Source: Halorubrum sp. Hd13 (lineage in GTDB: Archaea > Halobacteriota > Halobacteria > Halobacteriales > Haloferacaceae). From it: 64,000 bases of DNA. The first letter of the stretch is position 1. Every line of letters starts with the position of its first letter. The notes beneath the pieces were generated by a model. It was given only the letters and a program-made list of their open reading frames with translations, was not told the origin of the DNA and ran no database searches. The position numbers and the translations under genes are program-made. Location of the stretch: the NCBI RefSeq assembly GCF_002252755.1, contig NZ_NHOY01000116.1, forward strand, positions 51,421 through 115,420. The letters run 5' to 3'. Shown here one piece after another: positions 51,356 through 60,574 of the stretch.

Positions 51356-53698
51356 GTGAAGGTCGCGGACGCGGTGCCGGAGTTCGCCGACGCGTTCGGC
51401 TTCGACGAGTTCAATCGGATGCAACGCGAGGCGCTCCCGGGCATCCTAGAGACCGACAACAACGTCGTCGCCTCCGCGCCGACGGCCTCCGGAAAGACCG
51501 CGCTCGCCGAGCTCGCGATCTGCAAGACCCTCTCGGAGGGCGGCACTGCCCTCTTCATCGCTCCGCTCCGCGCGCTCACCAACGAGAAAGAGAGCGAGTG
51601 GGAGCGGTTCGAAGCGCTCGGCTACTCCGTGTACGTCGTCTCCGGCGAGCGCGACCTCAACCCCCGCCGCGCCGAGCGCGCGGACGTGCTCGTGACGACG
51701 CCCGAGAAGGCCGACAGCGCGACCCGGAAGCACGACTCCGCGCGCTACTCGTTCGTCACCGACGTCGACTGCGTCGTCATCGACGAGGTCCACCTGCTCG
51801 ACAGCGAGAAGCGCGGCGCGGTGCTGGAGGTGACCGTCTCGCGGCTCCGCCGGCTGCAGGACCCCCGCGTCGTCGCGCTCTCCGCGACCATGCCGAACGT
51901 CGAGGACGTCGCCGAGTGGCTCGACGCGCCAGCGGAGACGACCTACGAGTTCGGCGACGAGTACCGCCCGGTAGACCTCGAAACGGGCGTGAAGACGTAC
52001 TCGCACGGGTCGAACGCCTTCGCCGACAAGTACCGGCGGCTCTACCGCGCGCTCGACCTGGCCGAGCCGCACGTCCGCGAGGACGGGCAGGCGCTCGTGT
52101 TCGTCTCCTCGCGGCAGGACACGGTGCAGGCGGCCAAGAAGGCGCGCGACGAGATCACGGACCGCGACATCCCGATCGACTCCCGGGGCGACTACGACTT
52201 CCACAACGAGGCGAAAGATCTCACCAACGACACGCTCCGGCAGTCGGTCACCGACGGCGTCGGCTTCCACCACGCCGGGCTCGGGAAGGCGGACCGCGAC
52301 CGCGTCGAGGAGTGGTTCAAACAGGGGAAGATCAAGCTGCTCTTCTCGACGTCGACGCTCGCGTGGGGAGTGAACCTCCCGGCGCGCTGCGTCGTCATCC
52401 GCGACACGAAGTACCACGACCCGCTGGAGGGCGAGACGGACATCTCGCCGCTGGACGTGCTCCAGATGCTCGGCCGCGCCGGCCGCCCCGGCTACGACGA
52501 CGTGGGCTACGGCTGGGTGGTCTGCGACCGCGCGGACGCGGACAAGTACCGCGCGCTGCTCCGAGAGGGCAAGGAGATCGAGTCCCGGCTCGCCGCGGAG
52601 CTGGAGTCGCACCTCAACGCGGAGATCGCGATGGGGACCATCCGCGGGCTGGAGGACGTGATGGCGTGGTTAGAGACGACCTTCTACTACGTCCGCGCCG
52701 AATCGAAGCCGGACGCGTACGACTTCGGCACCCTCCGCGACCGCGTTCGGGACACCCTCGACTCGCTCGTCGACGACGGCTTCGTCGCGGCCGACGACGA
52801 GCTCGCGATCGAGCCGACGGGGCTCGGGCGGCTCGCCTCCAAGTACTACCTCCGTCTGGACACGGCTCGCCGCTTCCGGCGGCTCGCCGACCGCGAGACC
52901 CTGACGGTCGACCGCATCCTGGAGACCGTCGCGTCGGCCGGCGAGTTCGACTCGGTGTCGGCGCGGTCGGCGGAGTCGGACGCGATCGACCGCATCCTCG
53001 ACGGCCACGACACCGACCTGGAGGACGGCCACCGGAAGGTGTTCGCCATCCTCCTCGCCGGGATGGCCGATTCCGTTCCCTCGGACCTGCGCTCGGACGC
53101 GTGGGTGATCCGACAGAACGCGCTCCGCCTGCTCGCCGCGCTCTCGGAGTTCCTCGACCGATTCGCCGGCCCCCGCGCCGCGAACCTCGCGTGTCGCGTC
53201 GAGGCGCGCGTCGAGCACGGCGTCTCGCGGGAGGCGGTCGCGCTCACCGCGATCGAGGGCGTCGGCTCCGGCCGCGCCGAGCGGCTCGCCGACGCCGGGC
53301 TCACCTCGCCCGCGGCCGTCGTCGACGCCGGCGCCGCGGCCCTCGAGAACGCCGGCATGAGCGGCTCCGTCGCCGAGCGGATCGTCGACGCCGCGCGCGA
53401 CTGCCCGCGGATCGACGTCGACTGGGGGGACTTTCCGGGCGACATCGCCGTCGGGGAAAACGAGATGTGCGAGGTCGCCGTCGCGACCGTCTCGGGGAGC
53501 GCTCGGACCGGTATCCGGGTCACCGTCAACGACGTGGAGATGACGGCGACGACGACGTACCTCGACGGCGAGACGACGGTCCCGGTCGGCGTCTTCGGCC
53601 CGCCCGACGCCGACGAGCTGGAGTTCGTCGTCGAGGTCGTCTTCCCGGACCTGCCGCTGATGCCCGTCAGGGCGACGCGGACGGTCCGGGTGGCGTAA
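51356..53698 (+). CDS. Ski2/Hel308-type DEAD/DEAH helicase
   Basis: A 780-residue superfamily 2 helicase. Motifs: Q-like FNRMQREALP, I ASAPTASGKTAL, II VVIDEVHLL (DEVH), III LSATMPN, V STSTLAWGVNLPA, VI QMLGRAGRPGYDD. A winged helix, ratchet and helix-hairpin-helix (IEGVGSGRAERLADAGL) follow, as in Hel308. The last 90 residues form an extra beta-sandwich of FN3/Sec63 type not usual in Hel308. It probably remodels stalled forks or repair intermediates. The GTG start at 51356 gives the usual N-terminus (KVADAVPEF). Confidence 0.88.
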   Translation: MKVADAVPEFADAFGFDEFNRMQREALPGILETDNNVVASAPTASGKTALAELAICKTLSEGGTALFIAPLRALTNEKESEWERFEALGYSVYVVSGERDLNPRRAERADVLVTTPEKADSATRKHDSARYSFVTDVDCVVIDEVHLLDSEKRGAVLEVTVSRLRRLQDPRVVALSATMPNVEDVAEWLDAPAETTYEFGDEYRPVDLETGVKTYSHGSNAFADKYRRLYRALDLAEPHVREDGQALVFVSSRQDTVQAAKKARDEITDRDIPIDSRGDYDFHNEAKDLTNDTLRQSVTDGVGFHHAGLGKADRDRVEEWFKQGKIKLLFSTSTLAWGVNLPARCVVIRDTKYHDPLEGETDISPLDVLQMLGRAGRPGYDDVGYGWVVCDRADADKYRALLREGKEIESRLAAELESHLNAEIAMGTIRGLEDVMAWLETTFYYVRAESKPDAYDFGTLRDRVRDTLDSLVDDGFVAADDELAIEPTGLGRLASKYYLRLDTARRFRRLADRETLTVDRILETVASAGEFDSVSARSAESDAIDRILDGHDTDLEDGHRKVFAILLAGMADSVPSDLRSDAWVIRQNALRLLAALSEFLDRFAGPRAANLACRVEARVEHGVSREAVALTAIEGVGSGRAERLADAGLTSPAAVVDAGAAALENAGMSGSVAERIVDAARDCPRIDVDWGDFPGDIAVGENEMCEVAVATVSGSARTGIRVTVNDVEMTATTTYLDGETTVPVGVFGPPDADELEFVVEVVFPDLPLMPVRATRTVRVA

Positions 53699-53704
53699 GT
53701 ACGG

Positions 53705-55053
53705 TCACTCCTCGCGTTCCCGCCTCGTGACGTCCACGTGGTAGCCGTCGAGGATGTCCCGACCGAGGAGCACGGGGTAGGTCATGTGGTTCCGGTTCTC
53801 GATGCTCGCCGTCACGGTCCGCCACCGATTCCCGATCTTCAGGTCGATCTCGACCAGCGGCCGCTTCTGTCGCCCGGCTCGCGACCCGGATTTCACGCGG
53901 ACCGTGTCGACGATGGGGCCCGCGCCGATCTCCGCGGCGACGTCGAGGTCGATGCTCGTTCGCCGGGCACCGGTGTCCGACTTGCCGATCACCTCGATCG
54001 CCCTCTGGCCCGCGCTCACCGTCACGCGTTCGGTGTAGCCGATCGTCGTCGACGCCTCCGGTTCCGGATCGAGCGACGGCTTGCACTCCGGGACCGAGTC
54101 GTCCAGGACCGCCGCGAGCGACGCGACGCGGTCGGGGTCGACGCGGCCGCCGCCCCGCTCGATCGCGAGGGCGGCGATGTACGGTGCGGGGCTGACCCCC
54201 GTCGCCTCGAAGAGCCCCTTGAACCCCGCCGTCGTGTTCACCTCGAGAACGTACCACTCGCCGTCGCGGCACAGCAGGTCCACGCCGGCGTAGTCGAGGT
54301 CGAGCGCGTCGGCCGCCTCGCGCGCGAACCGCGCCGCCTCCTCCGGGAGGTCGCCGGTGAAGTCTTCGACCTCGCCGCCGACGGCGACGTTCGTTCGCCA
54401 CTCGTCCGACGGCGCGTACCGTTTCATGGCGCCGACGACGCGGTCGCCGACGACGTACGCGCGGACGTCGAACGGCCGCTCGGCGCCGGTGTCGATGAAC
54501 TCCTGGATGAACGCCCGGCGGCGGGCGATGTGCGGCGCGACGAGGTCGCCCGCGTCGATGACCGCCATCCGGTCCCCGTTCGTCCCGATCGCGGACTTGT
54601 GGACCGCCTTCTCGCTCGTGAGGCGGTTGCCCTCGTTGATCGTCCGGTTGCTGAACGCGATGTACGCGTCCGGAACTCGGATGCCGGCGGCGGTGAGGGT
54701 CGCCGCGGCGCCGTACTTGTGCAGGGCTCGGACGACGACGGCCGGCGGGTTCAACACGGGACGCGAAGCGGCGTAGCCGTCGCGATCCCGACGTCGTCGA
54801 GCGGCTGAGCGGCCTTCGTCATCAGTAGTCGGTTCGCGACGACGTCCACGTCGGGGTCGAACCGGAGGTCTCCGGCCTCGATCCACGACCTGGTGTTCTC
54901 CTCGCGGAGCCAGACCGGCTCGTGCCCCAACGCGCGAACGGCGTTGAGGATCGCTTTGGTCTCCTTGCTGTTGTGGAAGCTCAACACGCCGACCCGGACC
55001 GGTGAAGCCGACTCCGCTGTTCCCGACGAGTCCGCTCCAGGGACCTCGCTCAT
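53705..55053 (-). pseudogene. rimK: RimK-like ATP-grasp ligase fused to a retropepsin-like domain, frameshifted
   Basis: Two overlapping frames together make one protein. The N-terminal frame (ATG 55053) encodes the RimK pre-ATP-grasp domain (VGVLSFHNSKETKAILNAV) and runs to LDDVGIATA before stopping out of frame. The other frame resumes with YAASRPVLNPPAVVVRALHK, the ATP-grasp domain (VLEVNTTAGFKGLFEATG) and a C-terminal aspartyl-protease-like domain (GKSDTGARRTSI, then YPVLLGRDILDGY). Adding one base near 54770-54780 would join them. This is either a recent inactivation or a sequencing error. The intact fusion would ligate amino acids to a protein C-terminus and possibly trim them, as proposed for RimK/RimB pairs. 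A TATA-like GACTTAACA at about 55077-55085 is present. Confidence 0.8.
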
Positions 55054-55183
55054 ATGTAGCCTTACAGAAACGATCTTGTTAAGTCAAACACACGATTCTC
55101 CCGTCCGAGGAACGCGGGCCGGTCGCTCCCGGCCCGACCTCGTCGCCCGCCGCTTAAATCGGAAAGCGAGGCAACCCCGCGGC

Positions 55184-55939
55184 ATGCCCGAACGACTCCG
55201 CGTGTTCGCCGGCGACTGTCGCGTGACCGAACGCGGCGACCGCTCCCGCACCCACCGCGGGCGCGTCGTCGTCCTGATCAAGCCCGACGACACCACGCTC
55301 GTCCACGACGCCGACGGCTACCAGCCGGTCGCGTGGCTCACCCGCCCCGACTCGGTCGTCGTCGAGGGCGACGGCGACGGCTTCTCCGTCACGGCTCGCG
55401 ACGGGACTCGACGGCTCCGGGTCGTCGCCGAGGAGGCGACCGCGGGCCGCGCGCTCCCGGTCACGGAGGCCGGCGTTCCCGTCGGCACCTGCCCGGCGGA
55501 CGGCGGGCCGCTCGTGCGCTCGCGCGGCGACGTGGTCTGTCTCGACTGCGAGGAGCGGTGGGGGCTCCCCGCGGGCGCGAGCGTCACCGACGGGGTCTGC
55601 GACGACTGCGGGCTCCCGAAGATCCGGGTCGAACGTGGCGAGCCGTTTCACCTCTGTCTCGATCCCTCGTGCGACCCGATGGAGGCGGCCGTCAGCGACC
55701 GGTTCGACCGCGTCTGGGACTGCCCGGACTGCGACGGCGAACTGACCGTCAACTCCGCGCCGGGCCGCGTCTACCTCGGCTGCGAGAGCTACCCGGACTG
55801 CGAGACGACGTTCTCGATCCCCTCTGGCGTCGTCGTCGACGAGTGCGACTGCGGGCTCCCCGTCTTCGAGACGGCGACCGGTCGCGACTGCCTCGACGGG
55901 CCCTGTGAGTACGCGGGGCACGCGGCGGGCGAGAAATAG
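55184..55939 (+). CDS. NucS N-domain protein with topoisomerase-type zinc fingers
   Basis: A 251-residue protein. Residues about 1-85 resemble the N-terminal beta domain of endonuclease NucS (RGRVVVLIKPDDTTLVHDADGYQPVAW), without the C-terminal RecB-like nuclease. The rest carries several C4 zinc fingers of topoisomerase I type: CPADGGP... CLDC, CDDCGLP... CLDPSC, CPDCDGEL... CESYPDC, CDCGLP... CLDGPC. It would bind branched or single-stranded DNA. Leaderless ATG 55184, with CTTAAATC at 55153-55160. Confidence 0.82.
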   Translation: MPERLRVFAGDCRVTERGDRSRTHRGRVVVLIKPDDTTLVHDADGYQPVAWLTRPDSVVVEGDGDGFSVTARDGTRRLRVVAEEATAGRALPVTEAGVPVGTCPADGGPLVRSRGDVVCLDCEERWGLPAGASVTDGVCDDCGLPKIRVERGEPFHLCLDPSCDPMEAAVSDRFDRVWDCPDCDGELTVNSAPGRVYLGCESYPDCETTFSIPSGVVVDECDCGLPVFETATGRDCLDGPCEYAGHAAGEK

Positions 55940-55963
55940 CGAGACGGGCCGAAGCGACCCCGG

Positions 55964-56950
55964 CTACTCCGCGAGCTGCTCGCGGCCCGGCGCGATGAGC
56001 CGGTCGAGGTACTCGGAGAGCGCGCCCTTCGCGTCGGCGGGGTGGAGCTCGCCGGACTCCAGGTCGGCCTCCAGCGCGTCGTACGCGTCGTACGCCAAGT
56101 CGCCGCCGTACTCCTCCGGTCGCTCGACGCGGACCGTCTCGAACCGCGGGAACACGTGGTACTCGAACACCTGCAGGACGGGGTTCTCCCGCGACTCGCC
56201 GTCGTCGGTCGGCTCGGGGTCGGCGGTCGGCGGGCAGTACGCGTCGTTCACCTTCGACTCGATGTCCTCGCGGGAGTCCTCCATCGAGATGGTGACGCCC
56301 TCGCTGGAGGACATCTTCCCGCGGCCGGTGCCCAGGTCGGCGATGAGCGGCGTGTGGAGGCTCGTCGGCGGCTCGCGGTCGATGCTCGGGAGCACGTCGC
56401 GCGCGAGCATGTGGACCTTGCGCTGCTCCATCCCGCCGACCGCGAGGTCGACGCCGAGGTACGGGATGTCGAGCGCCTGCATCAGGGGGTACACCGCCTG
56501 CGACACCTTCACCGAGTCGCCGGAGGTGATCTCGGCCATCGCGCGCTCGGCCCGCGCGAGCGTCGTCTCCAGCTCCAGCGCGTGCAGGTCGAGCGTGTAG
56601 TCGTCGTCGAGCTGGAAGTCGGAGCCGAGCACGAACTGCGTGTTCGACTCGTCGAGCCCGTACGCGATGAACTGGTCGCGCATGCGCTCTGCGGTGTGGC
56701 GGATCTCCTCGAACGACCCCTTGTCGTTGAGGTAGGCGTGCACGTCCGCGAGCAGCACCGTCACCTCGAACCCGGCCTCCTGGAGGTCGATGAGCTTGTT
56801 CGCGGTGAGCATGTGCCCGATGTGGAGGACGCCCGAGGGCTCGTAGCCGACGTACGCCCGCTTCCCGTCGGGGTCGTCGGCCAGCGCCTCGATCTCCTCC
56901 TCGGTGACCACCTCGGCCGCGTTCCGGGTGATCCGCTCGTAGGCGTCCAT
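55964..56950 (-). CDS. tyrS: Tyrosyl-tRNA synthetase
   Basis: A 328-residue class I synthetase of archaeal type, charging tRNA-Tyr. The nucleotide motifs are GVLHIGHMLTANKL and GKMSSSEGVTI; the tyrosine pocket includes YVGYEPSG and DLAVGGMEQRKVHMLARD. The bacterial S4-like C-terminal domain is absent, as expected in archaea. I chose ATG at 56950 (MDAYERITRNAAEVV); ATG at 56977 would add nine residues. Confidence 0.95.
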   Translation of the reverse strand: MDAYERITRNAAEVVTEEEIEALADDPDGKRAYVGYEPSGVLHIGHMLTANKLIDLQEAGFEVTVLLADVHAYLNDKGSFEEIRHTAERMRDQFIAYGLDESNTQFVLGSDFQLDDDYTLDLHALELETTLARAERAMAEITSGDSVKVSQAVYPLMQALDIPYLGVDLAVGGMEQRKVHMLARDVLPSIDREPPTSLHTPLIADLGTGRGKMSSSEGVTISMEDSREDIESKVNDAYCPPTADPEPTDDGESRENPVLQVFEYHVFPRFETVRVERPEEYGGDLAYDAYDALEADLESGELHPADAKGALSEYLDRLIAPGREQLAE

Positions 56951-57049
56951 ACGAACGACTGTGCGGTTGTCGGACATATGACTTCTGGAAGCGCGCCGGC
57001 GCGTGACGGGCAAAATTCCCGCGGAACGGCCCTCTTGTCTTCGCCGGTG

Positions 57050-59101
57050 CTACTCCTCGGTCTCCGGCAGCGTCCGCCCCGCTCGGTGCTCCGAGATGAT
57101 CCGGTCGAGGTGCTCCTGTTTCTCCGCCTTCCGCCGTCGCTCGGCCCGCCGCTCCCAGTCGTCGACCGTGGCCTCCAGCTTCGCCTCGTCAGCGACCGCG
57201 AGCTCGTCGACCTCGCGGACGGGCACCGCGTCGGCCGGGACGACCGGCACGCCGTGGTCGAAGAGGACCTGATCGGCGACGTCGGAGAGGTTCCCGTCGC
57301 GGATCACCGCTCGCGGGTCCGTCTCGGCCAGCCGCTCGGCGGTCCGGCGGCCCGCGCCGGAGGCGTCGCGGAGGTAGACGACGTCGCCGGCGACCAGCCC
57401 GTACGCCTCGTCGGCGGCCTCCAGCGCGTCGAGCGTGAACTGCTCGACCGCCTTCACGCTGACGAGCCCCCGGTCCGCGGCCACGTCGTCGAAGTTGGAG
57501 TGGTCGAGCCGCCACAGCTCCTTCAGCGTCTCCACTTTCCCCTCCAGCTCCTCGACGGCCTCGCGCGCCTCGTCGCGCTCGCGTTCCAACCGGTCCGTCT
57601 CGCGTTCGAGCCGGGAGACGGCGCGCCGGGAGCGCGCCTCGATCCGCTCCTCGCGTTTCGCCTCCTCCAGCTCCCCCTCCAGTTCAGCGATCCGCTCGTC
57701 GCGCTCGCTGAGGTCGTCCTCCAGCGACTCCGCGTGGGACTCCAGCCGGTCGACGCGTTCGCGGAGCCGCCGGATCGTCTCCTCTTCCTCGGTGCGCTCG
57801 GGCTCGGTGGGGTCCGACTCGTCCGCGTCGTCCCCGCCGTCTCCGCCGCTGCCCCCGTCGTCCTCGCTGAGGTCCGCGATGACCGACTCCACCGAGGCGC
57901 CGCCGGCGACGACGCCCGCGATCACCGCCTCGCGGTCGAGCCGCGGCGGGGTCTTCGCCGCGATCCGGTCGAACTGGTCCTCGTGGTCGTCGTAGGCGTA
58001 CAGCGCGGCCGCCAGCGCGTCGCGCTCGTGGTCGTTGTCGTAGCCCGCCTCCCGGGTCCGGTGGAGCTTCTCGTCGACGGGGAGGTCCGTCGTCGGCCGC
58101 CACCCGGCGGCGTCGAACGAGCGCCGAAACTTCTCGACGGTCTCGGGCATCGGCTCCACGTCGGCGGCGACGATGATCGGGCGGCCCTGTTCGATGATCC
58201 ACTCGGTCACCTCCGCGGTGTCGGCGGTCCGCGAGGAGTACAGCGCGTGGACGGTGCCGTCGAGCCCGACGACGGCCGCCGCGGTCGTCGTCCCCGGATC
58301 GATGCCGACGATCACCCGGTCGCGCCGCCGCACGAGCGGCTCGTACTCGATCCCGTCGCGGCGCTCGCGCTCGACCTCGACGCGCACGTCGCCGGCCCGC
58401 GAGTTCGACACGGGGATGTCCTCCGGGCGCGCCTCGACCGCGAACGTCGCGTTCGCGTAGCCGCCGTACTTCTCGGTCACGTCGCGCTCGAAGTCGAGGT
58501 TCGCCTCCTTCAGCTTCGACTGGACCTGTCGCGTCCGCTTCCGGACGTTGCCGTGGATCCGCCGGGTGTAGCGGTCCTGGCTCCAGCCGCCCTTCCCGGT
58601 CGATCGACCGCGGGACACCTTCACCCGCGTCTCGTCGGTGAACGCGGTCACCTCGTGGCCGACGTTGGCGGCGGCCAGCCGGGCCGACGCCTCCGCCTCC
58701 TTCATCGGCTTTTTCCCGTACGGGATCCCGTGGCGAGAGGCGACTCGCGAGAGCGGCTCCGGGCGCTCCGCGCCGGTCACCTGCACGAGCCTGGTGCCGT
58801 CGGGCAGCGACCGGAGGAAGCCCACCAGCTCGTTCTTGTTCGCCGCCAGCTCGTAGGCGTTGTCGGTGGCGACGTACAGCGGCTCGCGGTCGTCTATCAG
58901 CCGGCAGAGCTTCCGGAACGACACCACGTCGCGGGTCACCCGCGCCATCGGCCCGTCGGCGTCGGGCGCCTCCGGGTCGTCTTCGTCGACGGGGTCCAGG
59001 ATGACGAGGGCGTAGGAGGGATCGTCGCCGCGGACGTCGCCGCTGTGTACGTCGACGCCGAACACCGGCCGGTCGCGGGCGCGGATGGTCCGGGTTGTCA
59101 C
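57050..59101 (-). CDS. DUF460 RNase H-like nuclease-type protein
   Basis: A 683-residue archaeal DUF460 protein. Residues 1-110 and 250-350 include RuvC/RNase H-like strands (VFGVDVHSG, VIVGIDPGTTTAAAVVGLDG, IIVAADVEPMP) with acidic active-site candidates; HERDALAAALYAYDD gives the last Asp. A coiled coil (about 430-540) and a second globular domain (GLVSVKAVEQFTLDALEAA to the end) follow. The role is probably in DNA or RNA processing but unproven. GTG at 59101 is chosen because GTATATACC at 59125-59133 sits 27 bases upstream; GTG 59137 lies in the promoter. Confidence 0.82.
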   Translation of the reverse strand: MTTRTIRARDRPVFGVDVHSGDVRGDDPSYALVILDPVDEDDPEAPDADGPMARVTRDVVSFRKLCRLIDDREPLYVATDNAYELAANKNELVGFLRSLPDGTRLVQVTGAERPEPLSRVASRHGIPYGKKPMKEAEASARLAAANVGHEVTAFTDETRVKVSRGRSTGKGGWSQDRYTRRIHGNVRKRTRQVQSKLKEANLDFERDVTEKYGGYANATFAVEARPEDIPVSNSRAGDVRVEVERERRDGIEYEPLVRRRDRVIVGIDPGTTTAAAVVGLDGTVHALYSSRTADTAEVTEWIIEQGRPIIVAADVEPMPETVEKFRRSFDAAGWRPTTDLPVDEKLHRTREAGYDNDHERDALAAALYAYDDHEDQFDRIAAKTPPRLDREAVIAGVVAGGASVESVIADLSEDDGGSGGDGGDDADESDPTEPERTEEEETIRRLRERVDRLESHAESLEDDLSERDERIAELEGELEEAKREERIEARSRRAVSRLERETDRLERERDEAREAVEELEGKVETLKELWRLDHSNFDDVAADRGLVSVKAVEQFTLDALEAADEAYGLVAGDVVYLRDASGAGRRTAERLAETDPRAVIRDGNLSDVADQVLFDHGVPVVPADAVPVREVDELAVADEAKLEATVDDWERRAERRRKAEKQEHLDRIISEHRAGRTLPETEE

Positions 59102-59265
59102 GGGTTCACGTAGGCCGTTCGCGCGTATATACCCCACGCCGAGTGTGACGGTTTCGTCGTGGGATCCGGTTCAGTAGCTCCGTTGGGACCCGACTCTTCG
59201 AACGTGAGGTCGCTCGAAACGGAGGTCGATGCGGTATTTAAAAATCGACGAGCCGCAGCGAAGAT

Positions 59266-59550
59266 AGCTTATAAAATCGGATGCGGTGGCGCGTGCCCGT
59301 GAGCGGCCGGCAGGCCGCGAACGGCACCGCGCGAGGGAGTCGGTGGTCCGGAGCGAAGCGAAGGACCACCGACGAGGCTGGGGAGGCGTGAGGTGCGGTT
59401 GCGGTGCGGTCGGGGTGGGACTCAAAGGGGCAGCCGTGAGGCGGGCGCAGGTGACGAAAGCACCGCAGGGAGCGAACGGAGTGAGCGACCGAGGAGCGCA
59501 GCGAGCGTGCGCCCGCCTCACGGCTGGGGCTTTGGAGGTGTTCACCACAA
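59266..59550 (+). ncRNA. Structured dispersed repeat, copy 2
   Basis: Homologue of 36744-37030. After GCTTATAAAAT come stems GCGCG..TGCCCGT/ACGGCA..CGCGC with inner GCGGCC/GGCCGC (59289-59332), a perfect 10-bp stem TCGGTGGTCC/GGACCACCGA (59340-59372) capped by GGAGCGAAGCGAA, and a perfect 18-bp stem 59432-59449/59508-59525. Linkers GACGAGGCTGGGGAGGCGTG, GGGACTCAAAGGGGCAG and CTGGGGCTTTGG equal those of copy 1. Open frames on both strands cross it, but stem covariation argues against coding. The flanks 59138-59265 hold nothing else clear except a TATTTAAAAA tract. Confidence 0.6.
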
Positions 59551-59571
59551 AGGAACCAGTCATGTAAATCC

Positions 59572-59605
59572 GAGCGACTGGGGCTTCGGAGGTCTTCTCC
59601 GCATC
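59572..59605 (+). repeat. 3' fragment of the structured repeat
   Basis: GAGCGACTGGGGCTTCGG followed by AGGTCTTCTCCGC repeats the 3' end of copies 1 and 2 (GAGCGCGACTGGGGCTTTGG, then CGTTCTTCACC in copy 1) right behind copy 2. It looks like the remnant of another, deleted copy. Confidence 0.55.
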
Positions 59606-59632
59606 GCCGCCGTTCGCTTATAAATATCCGAC

Positions 59633-60439
59633 TCAGTACAGGTCGTCGAGCTCCTCCTCGACGTGCCAGTGCTCGTCGGCCGGGAACTCGCCGCTCTCGA
59701 CCGCCTCGCGGTACGCCGTGACCGCGTCGAGCATCTCGCCGCGCACGTCGCCGAACTGCCGGGAGAAGGGCGGCGACCAGTCGCCGAGCCCGACCGCGTC
59801 GTTGATCACGAGCACCTGCCCGTCGCAGTCGGGGCCCGCGCCGATCCCGATCGTCGGGACCTCGAGCGCCTCCGTGACGGCCCCCGCGAGGTTCGCGGGG
59901 ACGTGTTCTAACACGAGCGCGAACGCGCCGGCCTCGGCGTGCGCGCCGGCGAGGTCGACGATCTCCTCGGCGGCGTCCTGATCGGTCCCCTGTCTGGCGT
60001 AGCCGCCGAGTCGGTTGACGTGCTGGGGGGTCAAGCCGAGGTGCGCCATCACCGGGATCCCGACTTCGGTCATGCGCCGCGTCATCTCGACGGTGTGTGG
60101 GCCGCTCTCGATCTTCACCGCGTCGGCGTCGGCCTCCTTCAGCAGCCGGCCGGCGTTACGCACGGACTCGGCCGGCTCGACGCCGAACGAGAGGAAGGGC
60201 ATGTCGGCGACGACGAGGGCGTCCGCCGTCGCGCGGGCGACCGCCGCGGTCCGGCTCGCGATCTCGTCGAGCGTCACGGGGAGCGTGGAGTCGTAGCCGA
60301 GGACGGCGTTGCCCATGCTGTCGCCGACGAGGATGACGTCGACGCCGGCCTCGTCGACGACCGCGGCGGAAGGGGCGTCGTACGCGGTCAGCATCGTGAT
60401 CGGCGCCTCGCGGTCCCGGAGTCCCCGCGTCGTGGTCAT
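59633..60439 (-). CDS. panB: 3-methyl-2-oxobutanoate hydroxymethyltransferase
   Basis: A 268-residue PanB, which makes ketopantoate for coenzyme A synthesis. It is a TIM barrel with MLTAYDAPSAAVVDEAGVD, metal-binding VILVGDSMGN, the substrate loop VKIESGPHTVEMTRRM and MAHLGLTPQHVNRLGGYARQG, and IGIGAGPDCDGQVLV. Length and motifs are complete. ATG at 60439. Confidence 0.95.
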   Translation of the reverse strand: MTTTRGLRDREAPITMLTAYDAPSAAVVDEAGVDVILVGDSMGNAVLGYDSTLPVTLDEIASRTAAVARATADALVVADMPFLSFGVEPAESVRNAGRLLKEADADAVKIESGPHTVEMTRRMTEVGIPVMAHLGLTPQHVNRLGGYARQGTDQDAAEEIVDLAGAHAEAGAFALVLEHVPANLAGAVTEALEVPTIGIGAGPDCDGQVLVINDAVGLGDWSPPFSRQFGDVRGEMLDAVTAYREAVESGEFPADEHWHVEEELDDLY

Positions 60440-60574
60440 ACCCGAACTCACCCGCGCGACCGGTTAAAATCGCCGGGATCCGGAAACCCGACGCGTCGGC
60501 GCCGCCCGTCTCTCCCGCGTCGCTCCCGCCCGGCGACCGCCACCGATTTGCCACTCGGCGCCCGAGGCGGAGGC

